Assembly (NCBI GenBank): GCA_002402465.1
Contig: DHFW01000009.1
Span: 1 to 64,000 of the forward strand
Source: Bacteroidales bacterium UBA4814
GTDB lineage: Bacteria; Bacteroidota; Bacteroidia; Bacteroidales; UBA7960
DNA: 64,000 nt
Direction: 5' to 3'
The number at the start of each line of letters is the position of its first letter. The first letter of the stretch is position 1. This document shows positions 53,171 through 62,022 of the stretch, one piece after another. Position numbers and translations under genes: made by a program. The notes beneath the pieces are model-generated. The model had not been told where the DNA came from, searched no databases, and saw nothing but the letters and a program-made list of their open reading frames with translations.

Positions 53171-55594
53171 ATGCGATCAATTTTAAAATCATTTTTTTTA
53201 ATAATTTTTGCTGCTTGCCAATTCATGTTTCCGGTCGTTTACAGCAGTTCGTTGGGTTCCTTGGGCGGTGACCATCCAGTTCAGGTAAAGCCCTATCAGC
53301 AATTGCTTGAATTTAACCGCATCTACCCTCAGCAAAAAGTGTATTTGCATACGGATAAAAGTGATTATCTGGCTGGTGAGGTGATTTGGCTCAAGGCCTA
53401 CTTGGTTTCTGCCAAAACGCATATCCCTGACACTTCCAGCACCAATCTCTTTGTTGAGCTTATTAATACCCGCAACCAGGTTGTCGATTTTAAGATTTTG
53501 CGTTTGCATAATGGGTTTGCCAATGGTGATATTCTCCTAAGCGACTCATTACCAGATGGTAATTACCAGATTAAGGCTTATACTAACTGGATGAATAACT
53601 TTCATCCAGATTTCATTTTTCGAAAGGATATTTATGTGCACAACAAGGAGGAGGTTAACTATGCAACCAAGTCTGAGTTGCGCAGAAATATTCGCTTTAA
53701 TTCGTCCTTGGCTGCTAAACAGGAGCAAATGCAATTTGCGTTTTTCCCTGAAGGTGGCAATATGATAGCAGGTTTGGAGAACAGGCTTGCTTTTAAAGCG
53801 GCCAACAGCCTTGGTGCTGGGCAGAAGGCCACGGGCGTAGTCTTGGATAGTAAGGGAAACGAAGTGGTCGCTTTTGAAACAATTCACGACGGGATGGGAT
53901 ACTTTTATTTTACACCCGAAAGTTCAGAGAAGTATAGTGCACAGGTTGTTTTCAGCAACGGAAACAAAATTTCAGCAGAGCTGCCAGATGCTTTTTTGCA
54001 GGGGTATCAGCTCAGGGTAGAGCCTAATGCTGATGGTTTTCATGTCAGGGTGCATGCAAATTTTGATCCCGAAAGTGTAGGTATAATACCGGAGATTGCC
54101 TTGTTGGCCCATACAAGGGGCAAAGTTCTGTTTTATGAGAAGGCAATGCTTTCAGATAGAAATTTTTATGCGGATTTTCCCATCGACATTTTTCCGGAGG
54201 GAATAACCCACCTGACTCTTTTTGGCCCGGGGGATTTACCTCTAGCAGAGCGACTGGTTTTTGTTAATAAGGCCCTTTTGGCAGATGATGGTCCGGCACT
54301 AGCGTTTGATCGAACCTTGACAGACAGTTTGCTGGTTGTTGACCTAAAGTTTGATACTTTCAGTGAGCTGTCACCTTCGCAGGCCAGCTATTCGCTTGCG
54401 GTAACAGAAAACCGCGGCCATGACGATTTTTCCGAGTCCAACATAGCTGCGTATTTTTTGCTTTCGAGCGACTTAGGAAAGACTATTAATAATCCTTGGT
54501 ATTATTTTTCAGGAGTTGATGATCAAAGGGCAAAAGCAATAGACCTACTTATGTTGACTCATGGTTGGCGACGTTTTGCATGGAATGATTTGCTGGCTGG
54601 GCGGTTTCCCGAGATAGAGTTTCATGAAGTTCGTGGTCTTTCTATTGCTGGTCAAGTCACGCCGGTTTCTTCCTCAAGGCCTTCAGGTGAATTGAATATT
54701 GAAATGTCAGTGGGTTATGCTGAGGATCGTCAAATTTTAAACACCAAGACAGATTATGACGGATATTTTGCTTTTTCTGGTCTGTTTTATGAAAATGATT
54801 TTTCTGGATTGCTTTCAGTGCAGCGCGATTTGCGGGGACGCATTTACAGGGTAAATTTATTTAATGGCACAAGCAGAAGTTCTTCCTTCGAACATAATAT
54901 AAATACCAGGTTTCATCAAAACATCAGGCAAGGCCCTGATTGGCGTAAAAGAAGTCGCCCAGGGTTTTTTAGTAGGTTTTTTGATAAAGATACACCCCGA
55001 CAGGAAACAAAGACTCCCAGTTTGTATGGAACCCCGGACCAGGTTATTTATATCGAGGATCTGACAGTGAATTATGCCAATGTTATCGAAATCCTCAGAG
55101 ATCGGGTAACCGGTTTGGCAATTATTGGTGGAGAAATAACACTCAGAGGGCCGTCTAGCATAATGTTGAGCAGTGAACCCATGTTTATTGTTGATGATGT
55201 ACAGGTAGATCGTTTTGCCTTTTTAAACATACCAGTGCCAGAAATAGAACGGATCGAAGTCCTTAGGGGGCCTAGTACCGCAATTCTTGGCAGCCGGGGT
55301 GGAAACGGGGCATTGCTCATTTATACCCGACGGGCATCTCATATGCAACAATATTCCTACGAGTACCAGTTCAGGGGCTATCAGGTTCCGAATGAATTTT
55401 ACATTTCAAGGATTGAAGTAAAAAAATTTGACGAAAGCCAGGTGCCACGAACCATTTTGTGGGCTCCCAACATTACGCCCGATGAGAATGGCAGGGTTAG
55501 GGTGCGCATTCCTTATTTCAATGGTGGACAAGACCTGCGTTTCCGGCTCGAAGGAATCGATCAGAACGGGCAGATAACCTTCCTTCAGTTTTAG
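53171..55594 (+). CDS. Exported MG2-domain protein with TonB-plug-like C-terminal domain
   Basis: An 807-residue exported protein from ATG 53171 (signal peptide about 1-22); an earlier start at 53111 adds 20 residues before the signal. Residues about 50-170 look like a macroglobulin MG2 domain (KVYLHTDKSDYLAGEVIWLKAY); strand-rich domains continue to about 620; residues about 640-720 contain a plug-domain-like segment (FIVDDVQVDRFAFLN, IERIEVLRGPSTAILGSRGGNGALLIYT). This architecture is common in Bacteroidota and linked with SusC/TonB-type systems, but no function is established. Codon use is more AT-rich than in the neighbouring core genes. Confidence 0.85.
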   Translation: MRSILKSFFLIIFAACQFMFPVVYSSSLGSLGGDHPVQVKPYQQLLEFNRIYPQQKVYLHTDKSDYLAGEVIWLKAYLVSAKTHIPDTSSTNLFVELINTRNQVVDFKILRLHNGFANGDILLSDSLPDGNYQIKAYTNWMNNFHPDFIFRKDIYVHNKEEVNYATKSELRRNIRFNSSLAAKQEQMQFAFFPEGGNMIAGLENRLAFKAANSLGAGQKATGVVLDSKGNEVVAFETIHDGMGYFYFTPESSEKYSAQVVFSNGNKISAELPDAFLQGYQLRVEPNADGFHVRVHANFDPESVGIIPEIALLAHTRGKVLFYEKAMLSDRNFYADFPIDIFPEGITHLTLFGPGDLPLAERLVFVNKALLADDGPALAFDRTLTDSLLVVDLKFDTFSELSPSQASYSLAVTENRGHDDFSESNIAAYFLLSSDLGKTINNPWYYFSGVDDQRAKAIDLLMLTHGWRRFAWNDLLAGRFPEIEFHEVRGLSIAGQVTPVSSSRPSGELNIEMSVGYAEDRQILNTKTDYDGYFAFSGLFYENDFSGLLSVQRDLRGRIYRVNLFNGTSRSSSFEHNINTRFHQNIRQGPDWRKRSRPGFFSRFFDKDTPRQETKTPSLYGTPDQVIYIEDLTVNYANVIEILRDRVTGLAIIGGEITLRGPSSIMLSSEPMFIVDDVQVDRFAFLNIPVPEIERIEVLRGPSTAILGSRGGNGALLIYTRRASHMQQYSYEYQFRGYQVPNEFYISRIEVKKFDESQVPRTILWAPNITPDENGRVRVRIPYFNGGQDLRFRLEGIDQNGQITFLQF

Positions 55595-55601
55595 GAAGAT
55601 A

Positions 55602-56684
55602 TCAGGTTAGATGCATTAAAAAAGCCAGGGTGTCGATTCCATCGGCATAATCCCATAAGTCTGGTTGCTGGCTTTGGCCAAAGGGTACCGCTAAGGTGCC
55701 CTTTTCTTTTTTGCGTTGCACAATACACTGAATATTACCGGCCTCTTTTTCAAGGTATTTCTTCAGCCATTCCTTCGAGGGGTATTCTTCGTAGTGCACC
55801 ACCGAAACGGGCGAAGAAAGCGAGGCGTCCGGTTTCAGCAAGCAAAAGCCGGTATCTTTGTGCCAGGTGCGGTTTACTATATATATGGCCTTAAAGTACT
55901 CGTAATTGTTATAATACTTATGGTTGTAAGCCACTTTACCAAAAGGTTCCCAGGCATTTTGCAGTGCGGAAAAGTCATAACCTTTGGGTACCAGTAGTTT
56001 GGAAACATTGCGGCAGCCCAGCCCGAAAAACGAAAAAACATCGCTGCCCAGGCACTGCAACTCCTCAGGGGTTTCATCGCCCTCTAAAATGGCCACCGAG
56101 TTCCTGTTTTTTCTGATAATGTGCGGATACCGGCCAAAATAATATTCGAAATAGCGGGCGCTGTTGTTGCTGCCGGTTGCAATAACTGCATTAAAACCAT
56201 TGATGGGGCTTTCGGAAAAGGTCATGCTTTCGCGGAAAGCGGGCTCTATCTCCGTGAGAAGTTTGCCCAGGGCTACAGGCAGCCTGTTATCCTGTGAGGA
56301 TAGTTTTCCAAGAAACTGGTGACCTGCGGTCAATACGCACAAAAAGTCATGAAAGCCCACAAGGGGGATGTTGCCTGCCATGATCACGGCCACCTTTCGG
56401 CTGCCTGACTCTTTTGCTGCAATCAGGTCGGGATAATTCTCAACCCATTTTTTCAGCTTGTTTTCATCGAGCATTTCTCCTAAGGCTTCGAGGGCGCTTT
56501 CCACGTTTTCTGCAGTAAACCAGGGGTTATACCCGGGTGCCTCTTTTGCTTCGCGAAAAAGCTTTTGGGAAGCCGTTCCTGACAACTGGCTTTCGTTACC
56601 GCTGCCAAGGGCGGCAGCAATGGTTTTTAACTCCTTTCCCAGTAGGGAAAAGGCATTAATGCGCTTGTCGATGGTCAGTGGCAT
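55602..56684 (-). CDS. LuxC-type acyl-CoA reductase
   Basis: A 360-residue aldehyde-dehydrogenase-fold enzyme matching the acyl-CoA reductase (LuxC) family: VAVIMAGNIPLVGFHDFL at about 97-114, and the catalytic Cys in FSFFGLGCRNVSKLLVPKG near residue 225. It would reduce an acyl-CoA to an aldehyde with NADPH, feeding for example lipid or secondary metabolite synthesis. The start overlaps nothing, and a divergent promoter with TATCTTTG lies only 32 nt upstream. The convergent MG2 gene ends 7 nt beyond its stop. Confidence 0.9.
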   Translation of the reverse strand: MPLTIDKRINAFSLLGKELKTIAAALGSGNESQLSGTASQKLFREAKEAPGYNPWFTAENVESALEALGEMLDENKLKKWVENYPDLIAAKESGSRKVAVIMAGNIPLVGFHDFLCVLTAGHQFLGKLSSQDNRLPVALGKLLTEIEPAFRESMTFSESPINGFNAVIATGSNNSARYFEYYFGRYPHIIRKNRNSVAILEGDETPEELQCLGSDVFSFFGLGCRNVSKLLVPKGYDFSALQNAWEPFGKVAYNHKYYNNYEYFKAIYIVNRTWHKDTGFCLLKPDASLSSPVSVVHYEEYPSKEWLKKYLEKEAGNIQCIVQRKKEKGTLAVPFGQSQQPDLWDYADGIDTLAFLMHLT

Positions 56685-56693
56685 GTTTGTGGC

Positions 56694-56723
56694 TTTGAAA
56701 AGTATTGTAGCTTCTTATCTTTG
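56694..56723 (+). promoter_or_regulatory. Promoter of the exported 304-aa protein gene
   Basis: TTTG at 56694-56697, 18-nt spacer, TATCTTTG at 56716-56723. The start codon follows about 50 nt later. Confidence 0.6.
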
Positions 56724-56774
56724 CAACATAAAAACGAAGATAAGCGTTTATTCCTGAAAATTAAAACCCGTTTT

Positions 56775-57689
56775 ATGCTGCGTAAATATCTGTTGTGGTT
56801 TTTTGCAGGCTTGCTTTTTGCGATCCCTGTTTTGGCTCAGAATCAACAAGAAGTCACCGTAAGTGAGTTTGCCGCACTCGAGGATTCACTGCATCGAATG
56901 GCCATGTCGATTATCGAACCCAGGTATGATCAGGAACGCCTGGAAAGAAATGCTGCATTTGAAGCCGCCCTGCGTGGGGCATTGTTGCTCGATAGTGCTT
57001 TAACCAATCGTTTCGACTCAGTTCGGACGGTATCTTTTTTACACAGCCCCGATGGGCGGTTTCGGATAGTGAGCTGGTATGTGCCACTTTTGAGCGGGCA
57101 TTTCAGGTATTTTGGCTTTGTGCAGGTTGCTCCCTCCCTTAAGCAACCCGCACAACTGATTCCGCTTACGGATATGACCGCAAATATTACGCAGGTTTCG
57201 GCCAGAGAGCTGGGCCCCGACGAATGGTATGGGGCCTATTACTACGAGCTTATTCACCTGAGGCATCGCAGGCACGATTACTATACCCTGCTAGGCTGGA
57301 AGGGCGATAATCCGGCAACGCGCAAAAGGGTTATTGAGCCTTTCGTTCTTACCGAAAGCGGCCCCGTGTTTGGGGCCCGGGTTTTCGACAGCGGCGGACG
57401 CCAGCCCTATCGTGTCATTTTTGAGTACTCCGCCAGGGTAAGCATGAGCCTGAGATATCATTCCGATTTTGTGGTGAAGCGACGGCGAACTGTTCCTATG
57501 ATCATTTTCGACCGTCTTTCGCCCACCCACGAAAGCCTGCGTGGAAACTTCAGCCAATACGTGCCCGAAGTCAATGTTTTCGACGGGTTCAGGTTTGACG
57601 ATGGCCGATGGGTGTATGTTCCCGATGTAGATGCAAGGGTTGCCATTGACCCCTCGCTTAAGCCCCTGAACCCTCCCCGGAACCCTTAA
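56775..57689 (+). CDS. Exported protein of unknown function
   Basis: A 304-residue protein from ATG 56775; the in-frame codon at 56721 lies within the -7 box and cannot be the start. A signal peptide covers about residues 1-22 (LLFAIPVLAQ). The mature part has two parallel strand-rich halves with motifs RFRIVSWYVPLLSGHFRYFGF, YYYELIHLR and YYTLLGWKGDN, which I recall from uncharacterised Bacteroidota exported proteins near serC. No catalytic motif is evident. It lies between the divergent acyl-CoA reductase and the serine operon. Confidence 0.75.
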   Translation: MLRKYLLWFFAGLLFAIPVLAQNQQEVTVSEFAALEDSLHRMAMSIIEPRYDQERLERNAAFEAALRGALLLDSALTNRFDSVRTVSFLHSPDGRFRIVSWYVPLLSGHFRYFGFVQVAPSLKQPAQLIPLTDMTANITQVSARELGPDEWYGAYYYELIHLRHRRHDYYTLLGWKGDNPATRKRVIEPFVLTESGPVFGARVFDSGGRQPYRVIFEYSARVSMSLRYHSDFVVKRRRTVPMIIFDRLSPTHESLRGNFSQYVPEVNVFDGFRFDDGRWVYVPDVDARVAIDPSLKPLNPPRNP

Positions 57690-57690
57690 A

Positions 57691-57720
57691 GAAAAGCCAT
57701 AAATAAGGCGGTTTTTCTTT
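57691..57720 (+). terminator. Probable terminator after the exported 304-aa protein gene
   Basis: GAAAAGCC (57691-57698) can pair with GGCGGTTTTTC (57707-57717) through a bulged stem around ATAAATAA, followed by T-rich sequence. Confidence 0.4.
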
Positions 57721-57731
57721 TTTGTATGGTT

Positions 57732-57739
57732 TAAATTTG
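57732..57739 (+). promoter_or_regulatory. Candidate -7 element of the serC operon
   Basis: TAAATTTG matches the consensus; a second box CAACTTTG follows at 57741-57748. The leader to serC would be about 160-170 nt and T-rich. Confidence 0.35.
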
Positions 57740-57909
57740 CCAACTTTGCAGAGGAGAGCACCAACCGGGTCCCTTGGTTTTGGGCGCTGTTTTCTGTTGG
57801 TTTCTTTTTTGATTGGTTTCCTTTTTTTTAAAGAAAAAGGCGTGTAAGGAATTAAAATAAATTTTCCAATAAAACCTTTTTAGTAAAACACTCTTAAACC
57901 CCACTTGTA

Positions 57910-58983
57910 ATGAAAAAGCATAATTTTAGCGCAGGGCCCTCGGTTTTGGCCCGCGAGGTCATCGAAAACACCGCTAAGGCAGTTCTCGATTTGAATGGCA
58001 GCGGCCTGTCTGTCATGGAAATTTCGCACCGCGGCAAAGACTTTCAGGCCATAATGGATGAGGCAGTAGCCCTTTTCAAGGAAGTGCTGAATATCCCCGA
58101 AGGATATCATGTGCTTTTCCTGGGTGGTGGCGCCAGCCTGCAGTTTGCCATGGTGCCCTACAACCTGCTTGGTAAAAAGGCAGCTTACCTCGAAACCGGT
58201 GTGTGGGCCAAGAAAGCCATCAAAGAAGCCAAACAGTTTGGCGAAGTAGAAGTAATTGGCTCTTCGGCTGATAAGAACTTCAGCTACATTCCCAAAGGCT
58301 GGAAAATCCCCGCCGATGCCGACTATTTCCACATCACTACCAACAACACCATTTACGGTACTGAAATTTTCGAAGACTTCGACAGCCCCGTGCCGCTGGT
58401 GGCCGATATGTCGTCCGACATTTTCAGCCGTCCTCTCGACGTTTCAAAATATGCCCTCATTTATGGCGGTGCCCAAAAAAACCTCGGCCCAGCAGGCGTT
58501 ACCTTTGTTATTGTTCGCGAAGACATCCTGGGTAAGGTAGATCGAACCATCCCCACCATGCTTAACTACAAAACGCACATCGACAATGGCAGCATGTTCA
58601 ACACACCTCCTTGTTTGCCCATTTACACTTGCATGGAAACCCTGCGCTGGCTCAAGAAGCTTGGCGGCCTGGAGGCCATGCAGAAAAGAAATCAGGAAAA
58701 GGCCCAGTTGCTTTATGATGAGATTGACCGCAACTCAATGTTTGTAGGCACCGCCGAAAAGGAAAGCCGTTCGCTCATGAACATTTGCTTCGTTTTTAAG
58801 CCCGAGTACGAAGAGCTGCAGGCCGAATTCCTGGCCTTCACCGGCAAAAAAGGCATGAGCGGCCTCAAAGGTCACCGTTCGGTTGGCGGTTTCAGAGCAT
58901 CCACATACAACGCCCTGGAACCCGAAAGTGTTGTGGCCCTGGTGGAAGCCATGCAAGAGTTCGAAAAGCTTCACGCCAAGTAA
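57910..58983 (+). CDS. serC: Phosphoserine aminotransferase
   Basis: PLP enzyme that makes phosphoserine from 3-phosphohydroxypyruvate and glutamate. The 357-residue protein starts KKHNFSAGPSVL, has FLGGGASLQFAMVP (about 75-88), the PLP lysine in YGGAQKNLGPAGVT (about 184-197), and GHRSVGGFRASTYNA near the C-terminus. It heads a serC-serA-DUF1015 operon. Confidence 0.97.
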   Translation: MKKHNFSAGPSVLAREVIENTAKAVLDLNGSGLSVMEISHRGKDFQAIMDEAVALFKEVLNIPEGYHVLFLGGGASLQFAMVPYNLLGKKAAYLETGVWAKKAIKEAKQFGEVEVIGSSADKNFSYIPKGWKIPADADYFHITTNNTIYGTEIFEDFDSPVPLVADMSSDIFSRPLDVSKYALIYGGAQKNLGPAGVTFVIVREDILGKVDRTIPTMLNYKTHIDNGSMFNTPPCLPIYTCMETLRWLKKLGGLEAMQKRNQEKAQLLYDEIDRNSMFVGTAEKESRSLMNICFVFKPEYEELQAEFLAFTGKKGMSGLKGHRSVGGFRASTYNALEPESVVALVEAMQEFEKLHAK

Positions 58984-59141
58984 TTAACCCGGCAAAATTT
59001 AATTGTCTTGCTTAAAATCTTTGTGGATTTTGTGCCTTCTCCGGAAAATTTGTGAAATATTTTCTTCACAGTAATCCTGTGGAGGCGCAAAACTCACAAG
59101 GTTTAAATAACCAGATTAATCACAACTCAAAATAATTCATT

Positions 59142-60065
59142 ATGAAAAAAGTACTGGTTGCAACCGAAAAGCCCTTTGCTCCCGTGGCTGTAAACGGGAT
59201 AAAAACCGTGCTCGACGAGGCCGGGTATGAAATGATCCTGCTCGAAAAATACACTTCCGTGGATGATTTAAAGGCAGCCGTTGCCAAGGCCGATGCTATG
59301 ATCATTCGCAGCGACAAGGCCACCCGCGAGGTGATGGAAGCCGCTTCTTCGCTGAAAATTATTGTCAGGGCCGGCGCCGGCTACGACAACATCGACTTGC
59401 AAGCCTGCAACGAAAAAGGCATAGTAGCCATGAATACCCCCGGGCAAAACTCCAATGCCGTGGCAGAACTGGCCTTTGCCTTGATGCTGTATTCGATCAG
59501 GAATGCTTTCAGTGGCGCATCTGGCACCGAGCTCCGCGGAAAATCCATTGGTATTCATGCCTATGGAAACGTGGGAAAATACGTGGCAGAAATAGCCAAA
59601 GGCTTCGGCATGAAAATTTTTGCCTTCGATCCCTTTGTGAAAAAAGAAGACATTGAGAAGGATGGCATAACGGCACTGGACAGTGTGGAAGAATTGTACA
59701 AAACTTGCCAGTATATTTCGCTGCACATCCCGGCCAACGACCAGACTAAAAAATCAATCAATTACGACCTGCTGAAGCAAATGCCAAAAAAAGCTATGCT
59801 GGTTAACACCGCCCGCAAGGAAGTAATTGACGAGGAAGGCCTGCTGAAGCTCATGGAAGAACGCGAAGATATACGCTATGTTTCCGACATCGCTCCCGAC
59901 ACCAGGGCCGATTTCGAAGCCAAATTTCCCGGAAGGGTAGTTTTTACAGCCAAGAAAATGGGCGCCCAGACATCCGAGGCAAACATCAACGCTGGCATTG
60001 CCGCTGCTAAGCAGATCGTGGCTTTCTTCGAAAAAGGCGATGTAACCTTTAAAGTAAACAAATAG
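59142..60065 (+). CDS. serA: D-3-phosphoglycerate dehydrogenase (short type)
   Basis: NAD-dependent enzyme that starts serine synthesis. The 307-residue protein lacks the C-terminal ACT domain. The catalytic site residues Arg in VRAGAGYDNID and the Glu-His pair region are of the 2-hydroxyacid dehydrogenase type; the nucleotide loop is AYGNVGKY (about 148-155), a variant of GxGxxG; ends KVNK. The start follows serC by 158 nt, longer than the next gap of 22 nt to the DUF1015 gene. Confidence 0.94.
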   Translation: MKKVLVATEKPFAPVAVNGIKTVLDEAGYEMILLEKYTSVDDLKAAVAKADAMIIRSDKATREVMEAASSLKIIVRAGAGYDNIDLQACNEKGIVAMNTPGQNSNAVAELAFALMLYSIRNAFSGASGTELRGKSIGIHAYGNVGKYVAEIAKGFGMKIFAFDPFVKKEDIEKDGITALDSVEELYKTCQYISLHIPANDQTKKSINYDLLKQMPKKAMLVNTARKEVIDEEGLLKLMEEREDIRYVSDIAPDTRADFEAKFPGRVVFTAKKMGAQTSEANINAGIAAAKQIVAFFEKGDVTFKVNK

Positions 60066-60087
60066 AAAACCTTAATAATTTAATTAG

Positions 60088-61332
60088 ATGGCGATTTTAA
60101 AACCATTCAAAGGCTGGCGCCCCCCAAAAGAGATTGTGAAAGATTTGGCTTCAAGGCCTTATGATGTGCTCAACTCTGAGGAAGCCCGCGCCGAGGCCGG
60201 TGAAAACCCCTACAGTTTTTTGCGTGTAGTAAAACCCGAAATTGAACTGCCCGAAGGTACAAACCTGTATTCGCAGCAGGTTTACGACAAGGCCGTTGAG
60301 AACTTCCGGAAGTTTCAGAATAAAGGTTACCTGAAACAAGACCCCAAACCCAATTTTTATGTGTATGCACAAACCTGGGATGAGAAAATTCAATACGGCA
60401 TTGTTGGCTGTGCAGGCGTTGAGGATTACCTGAACAACGTGATCAAAAAACATGAACTGACTCGTCCCGACAAGGAAGAAGACCGCATGAAGCATGTGCG
60501 CGTAATCAATGCCAACGCTGAGCCCGTATTCTTTACTTATCGGGCTGTGCCCGAAATCGATGCCATAGTGGCAGGCATTACCAAAAACCCACCGGAATAC
60601 GATTTTGTGGCCGACGATGGCTTTGGCCATAAATTCTGGGTGATCGAAGACAATGATACCGTTAAGACCCTGGAGGAACTTTTTGCTGAGGTGCCTGCCT
60701 TCTATGTGGCCGACGGCCACCACCGCACCGCCGCAGCCGCACTGGTGGGGGCTGAAAAAAAGAAAAACAACCCCAACCACACCGGAAACGAAGAGTACAA
60801 CTTTTTTATGGCTGTATTATTCCCTGACAACCAGTTAACTATTAATGATTACAATCGCGTGGTGAAAGATCTTAACGGCCTGTCCAAGGAAGATTTTCTT
60901 GCAAAGTTGAGCAAGGATTTTGTGGTGGAAGAAAAAGGACTTCTTGAGCTAAAACCTGAAAAGTTGCATACTTTTACCATGTATCTCGATGGTATGTGGT
61001 ACTCCATGGAAGCCAAACCCGGAACTTACGATGATAATGATCCGATTGGTGTTCTCGATGTGACTATTTTGTCAAATCTGGTGCTTGATGAGATTTTGGG
61101 CATAAAAAACCTGCGTACCGACAAGCGCATCGACTTCGTGGGTGGTATTCGCGGGCTGGGTGAGCTAAAACGCAGAGTGGACAGCGGCGAAATGGCCGTG
61201 GCTTTCGCTTTGTATCCGGTTAGCATGAAACAACTGCTCCACATTGCCGATACCGGCAACATTATGCCCCCGAAAACTACCTGGTTTGAGCCCAAGTTGC
61301 GCAGCGGATTGGTGGTGCATACGTTGGATTAA
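60088..61332 (+). CDS. DUF1015 family protein
   Basis: A 414-residue protein of the DUF1015 family, which in Bacteroidota almost always follows serA. Motifs: KPFKGWRPP near the start, SRPYDVLNSEEARAEA, YVADGHHRTAAA with two His at about 211-212, and a conserved C-terminal MPPKTTWFEPKLRSGLVV. The activity is not established in this lineage. It ends before a strong terminator at 61353. Confidence 0.94.
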   Translation: MAILKPFKGWRPPKEIVKDLASRPYDVLNSEEARAEAGENPYSFLRVVKPEIELPEGTNLYSQQVYDKAVENFRKFQNKGYLKQDPKPNFYVYAQTWDEKIQYGIVGCAGVEDYLNNVIKKHELTRPDKEEDRMKHVRVINANAEPVFFTYRAVPEIDAIVAGITKNPPEYDFVADDGFGHKFWVIEDNDTVKTLEELFAEVPAFYVADGHHRTAAAALVGAEKKKNNPNHTGNEEYNFFMAVLFPDNQLTINDYNRVVKDLNGLSKEDFLAKLSKDFVVEEKGLLELKPEKLHTFTMYLDGMWYSMEAKPGTYDDNDPIGVLDVTILSNLVLDEILGIKNLRTDKRIDFVGGIRGLGELKRRVDSGEMAVAFALYPVSMKQLLHIADTGNIMPPKTTWFEPKLRSGLVVHTLD

Positions 61333-61352
61333 ATTATTGCTTGATTTTTTTT

Positions 61353-61391
61353 GAAGAGGCTGGTACTTGCTGCTGGCCTCTTCCTTTTTTT
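61353..61391 (+). terminator. Intrinsic terminator of the serC-serA-DUF1015 operon
   Basis: GAAGAGGC (61353-61360) pairs perfectly with GCCTCTTC (61376-61383), followed by a T-run. Confidence 0.85.
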
Positions 61392-61481
61392 ACAAGTTCT
61401 TGATCAGACAAACTAATGGGAAAGCCAGTTTATTTTCAAAAAAACTTTCCTGGCAAGGTTTTAAATTCAGAAAAATATTTT

Positions 61482-61489
61482 TATCTTTG
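61482..61489 (+). promoter_or_regulatory. -7 element and long leader of rpmE2
   Basis: TATCTTTG followed by a leader of about 145 nt up to the ATG at 61640. The leader could carry ribosomal-protein autoregulation. Confidence 0.5.
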
Positions 61490-61639
61490 CAGTCCTGAAA
61501 AAACAAGCAAACAAGCTAGTCAGGATTTAACAAAAAAAAAGCATTTAACCGGGCTGTTTAATAAACACTTTTGAAGCACCTCAGTAATTGGGATTCAACA
61601 CTTCAACACGCTGACCGGCTTCAAAAAATAAAAAGTATT

Positions 61640-61900
61640 ATGAAAAAAGATATCCATCCCAAAGACTATCGTTTTGTCGTTTTCAAGGACATGTCGAACG
61701 ACTACGCCTTTCTTACCCGCTCAACGGCTGCCACCAAGGAAACCATTGAATGGGAAGATGGTAAGGAATACCCCCTGGTAAAACTGGAAATTTCGCATAC
61801 CTCTCACCCGTTCTACACCGGTAAGCAGCAGCTTGTAGATACCGCAGGACGTGTAGATAAGTTCCGCACTAAGTACCAGAAACACCTCAAGCAGAAATAA
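61640..61900 (+). CDS. rpmE2: 50S ribosomal protein L31, type B
   Basis: An 86-residue ribosomal protein starting MKKDIHPKDYRFVVFKDM; the earlier in-frame codon at 61571 is not needed. It has the type B features: no zinc-binding CxxC motifs, a conserved EISHTSHPFYTGKQQLVDTAGRVDKF block. A terminator follows. Confidence 0.96.
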   Translation: MKKDIHPKDYRFVVFKDMSNDYAFLTRSTAATKETIEWEDGKEYPLVKLEISHTSHPFYTGKQQLVDTAGRVDKFRTKYQKHLKQK

Positions 61901-61930
61901 TTAGAAAATCTCTTCAGGATACTTTTTTAC

Positions 61931-61957
61931 AAGCCCTTTGTTAAGGGCTTTTTTTTT
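61931..61957 (+). terminator. Intrinsic terminator after rpmE2
   Basis: AAGCCCTT (61931-61938) and AAGGGCTT (61943-61950) make a perfect 8-bp stem with a TGTT loop and nine T. Confidence 0.92.
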
Positions 61958-62022
61958 AATAATTTTTTCTATCTTTATTCGTTTTTGAGCCACAACCTAT
62001 TGACAAACTAACCATAAGTACT

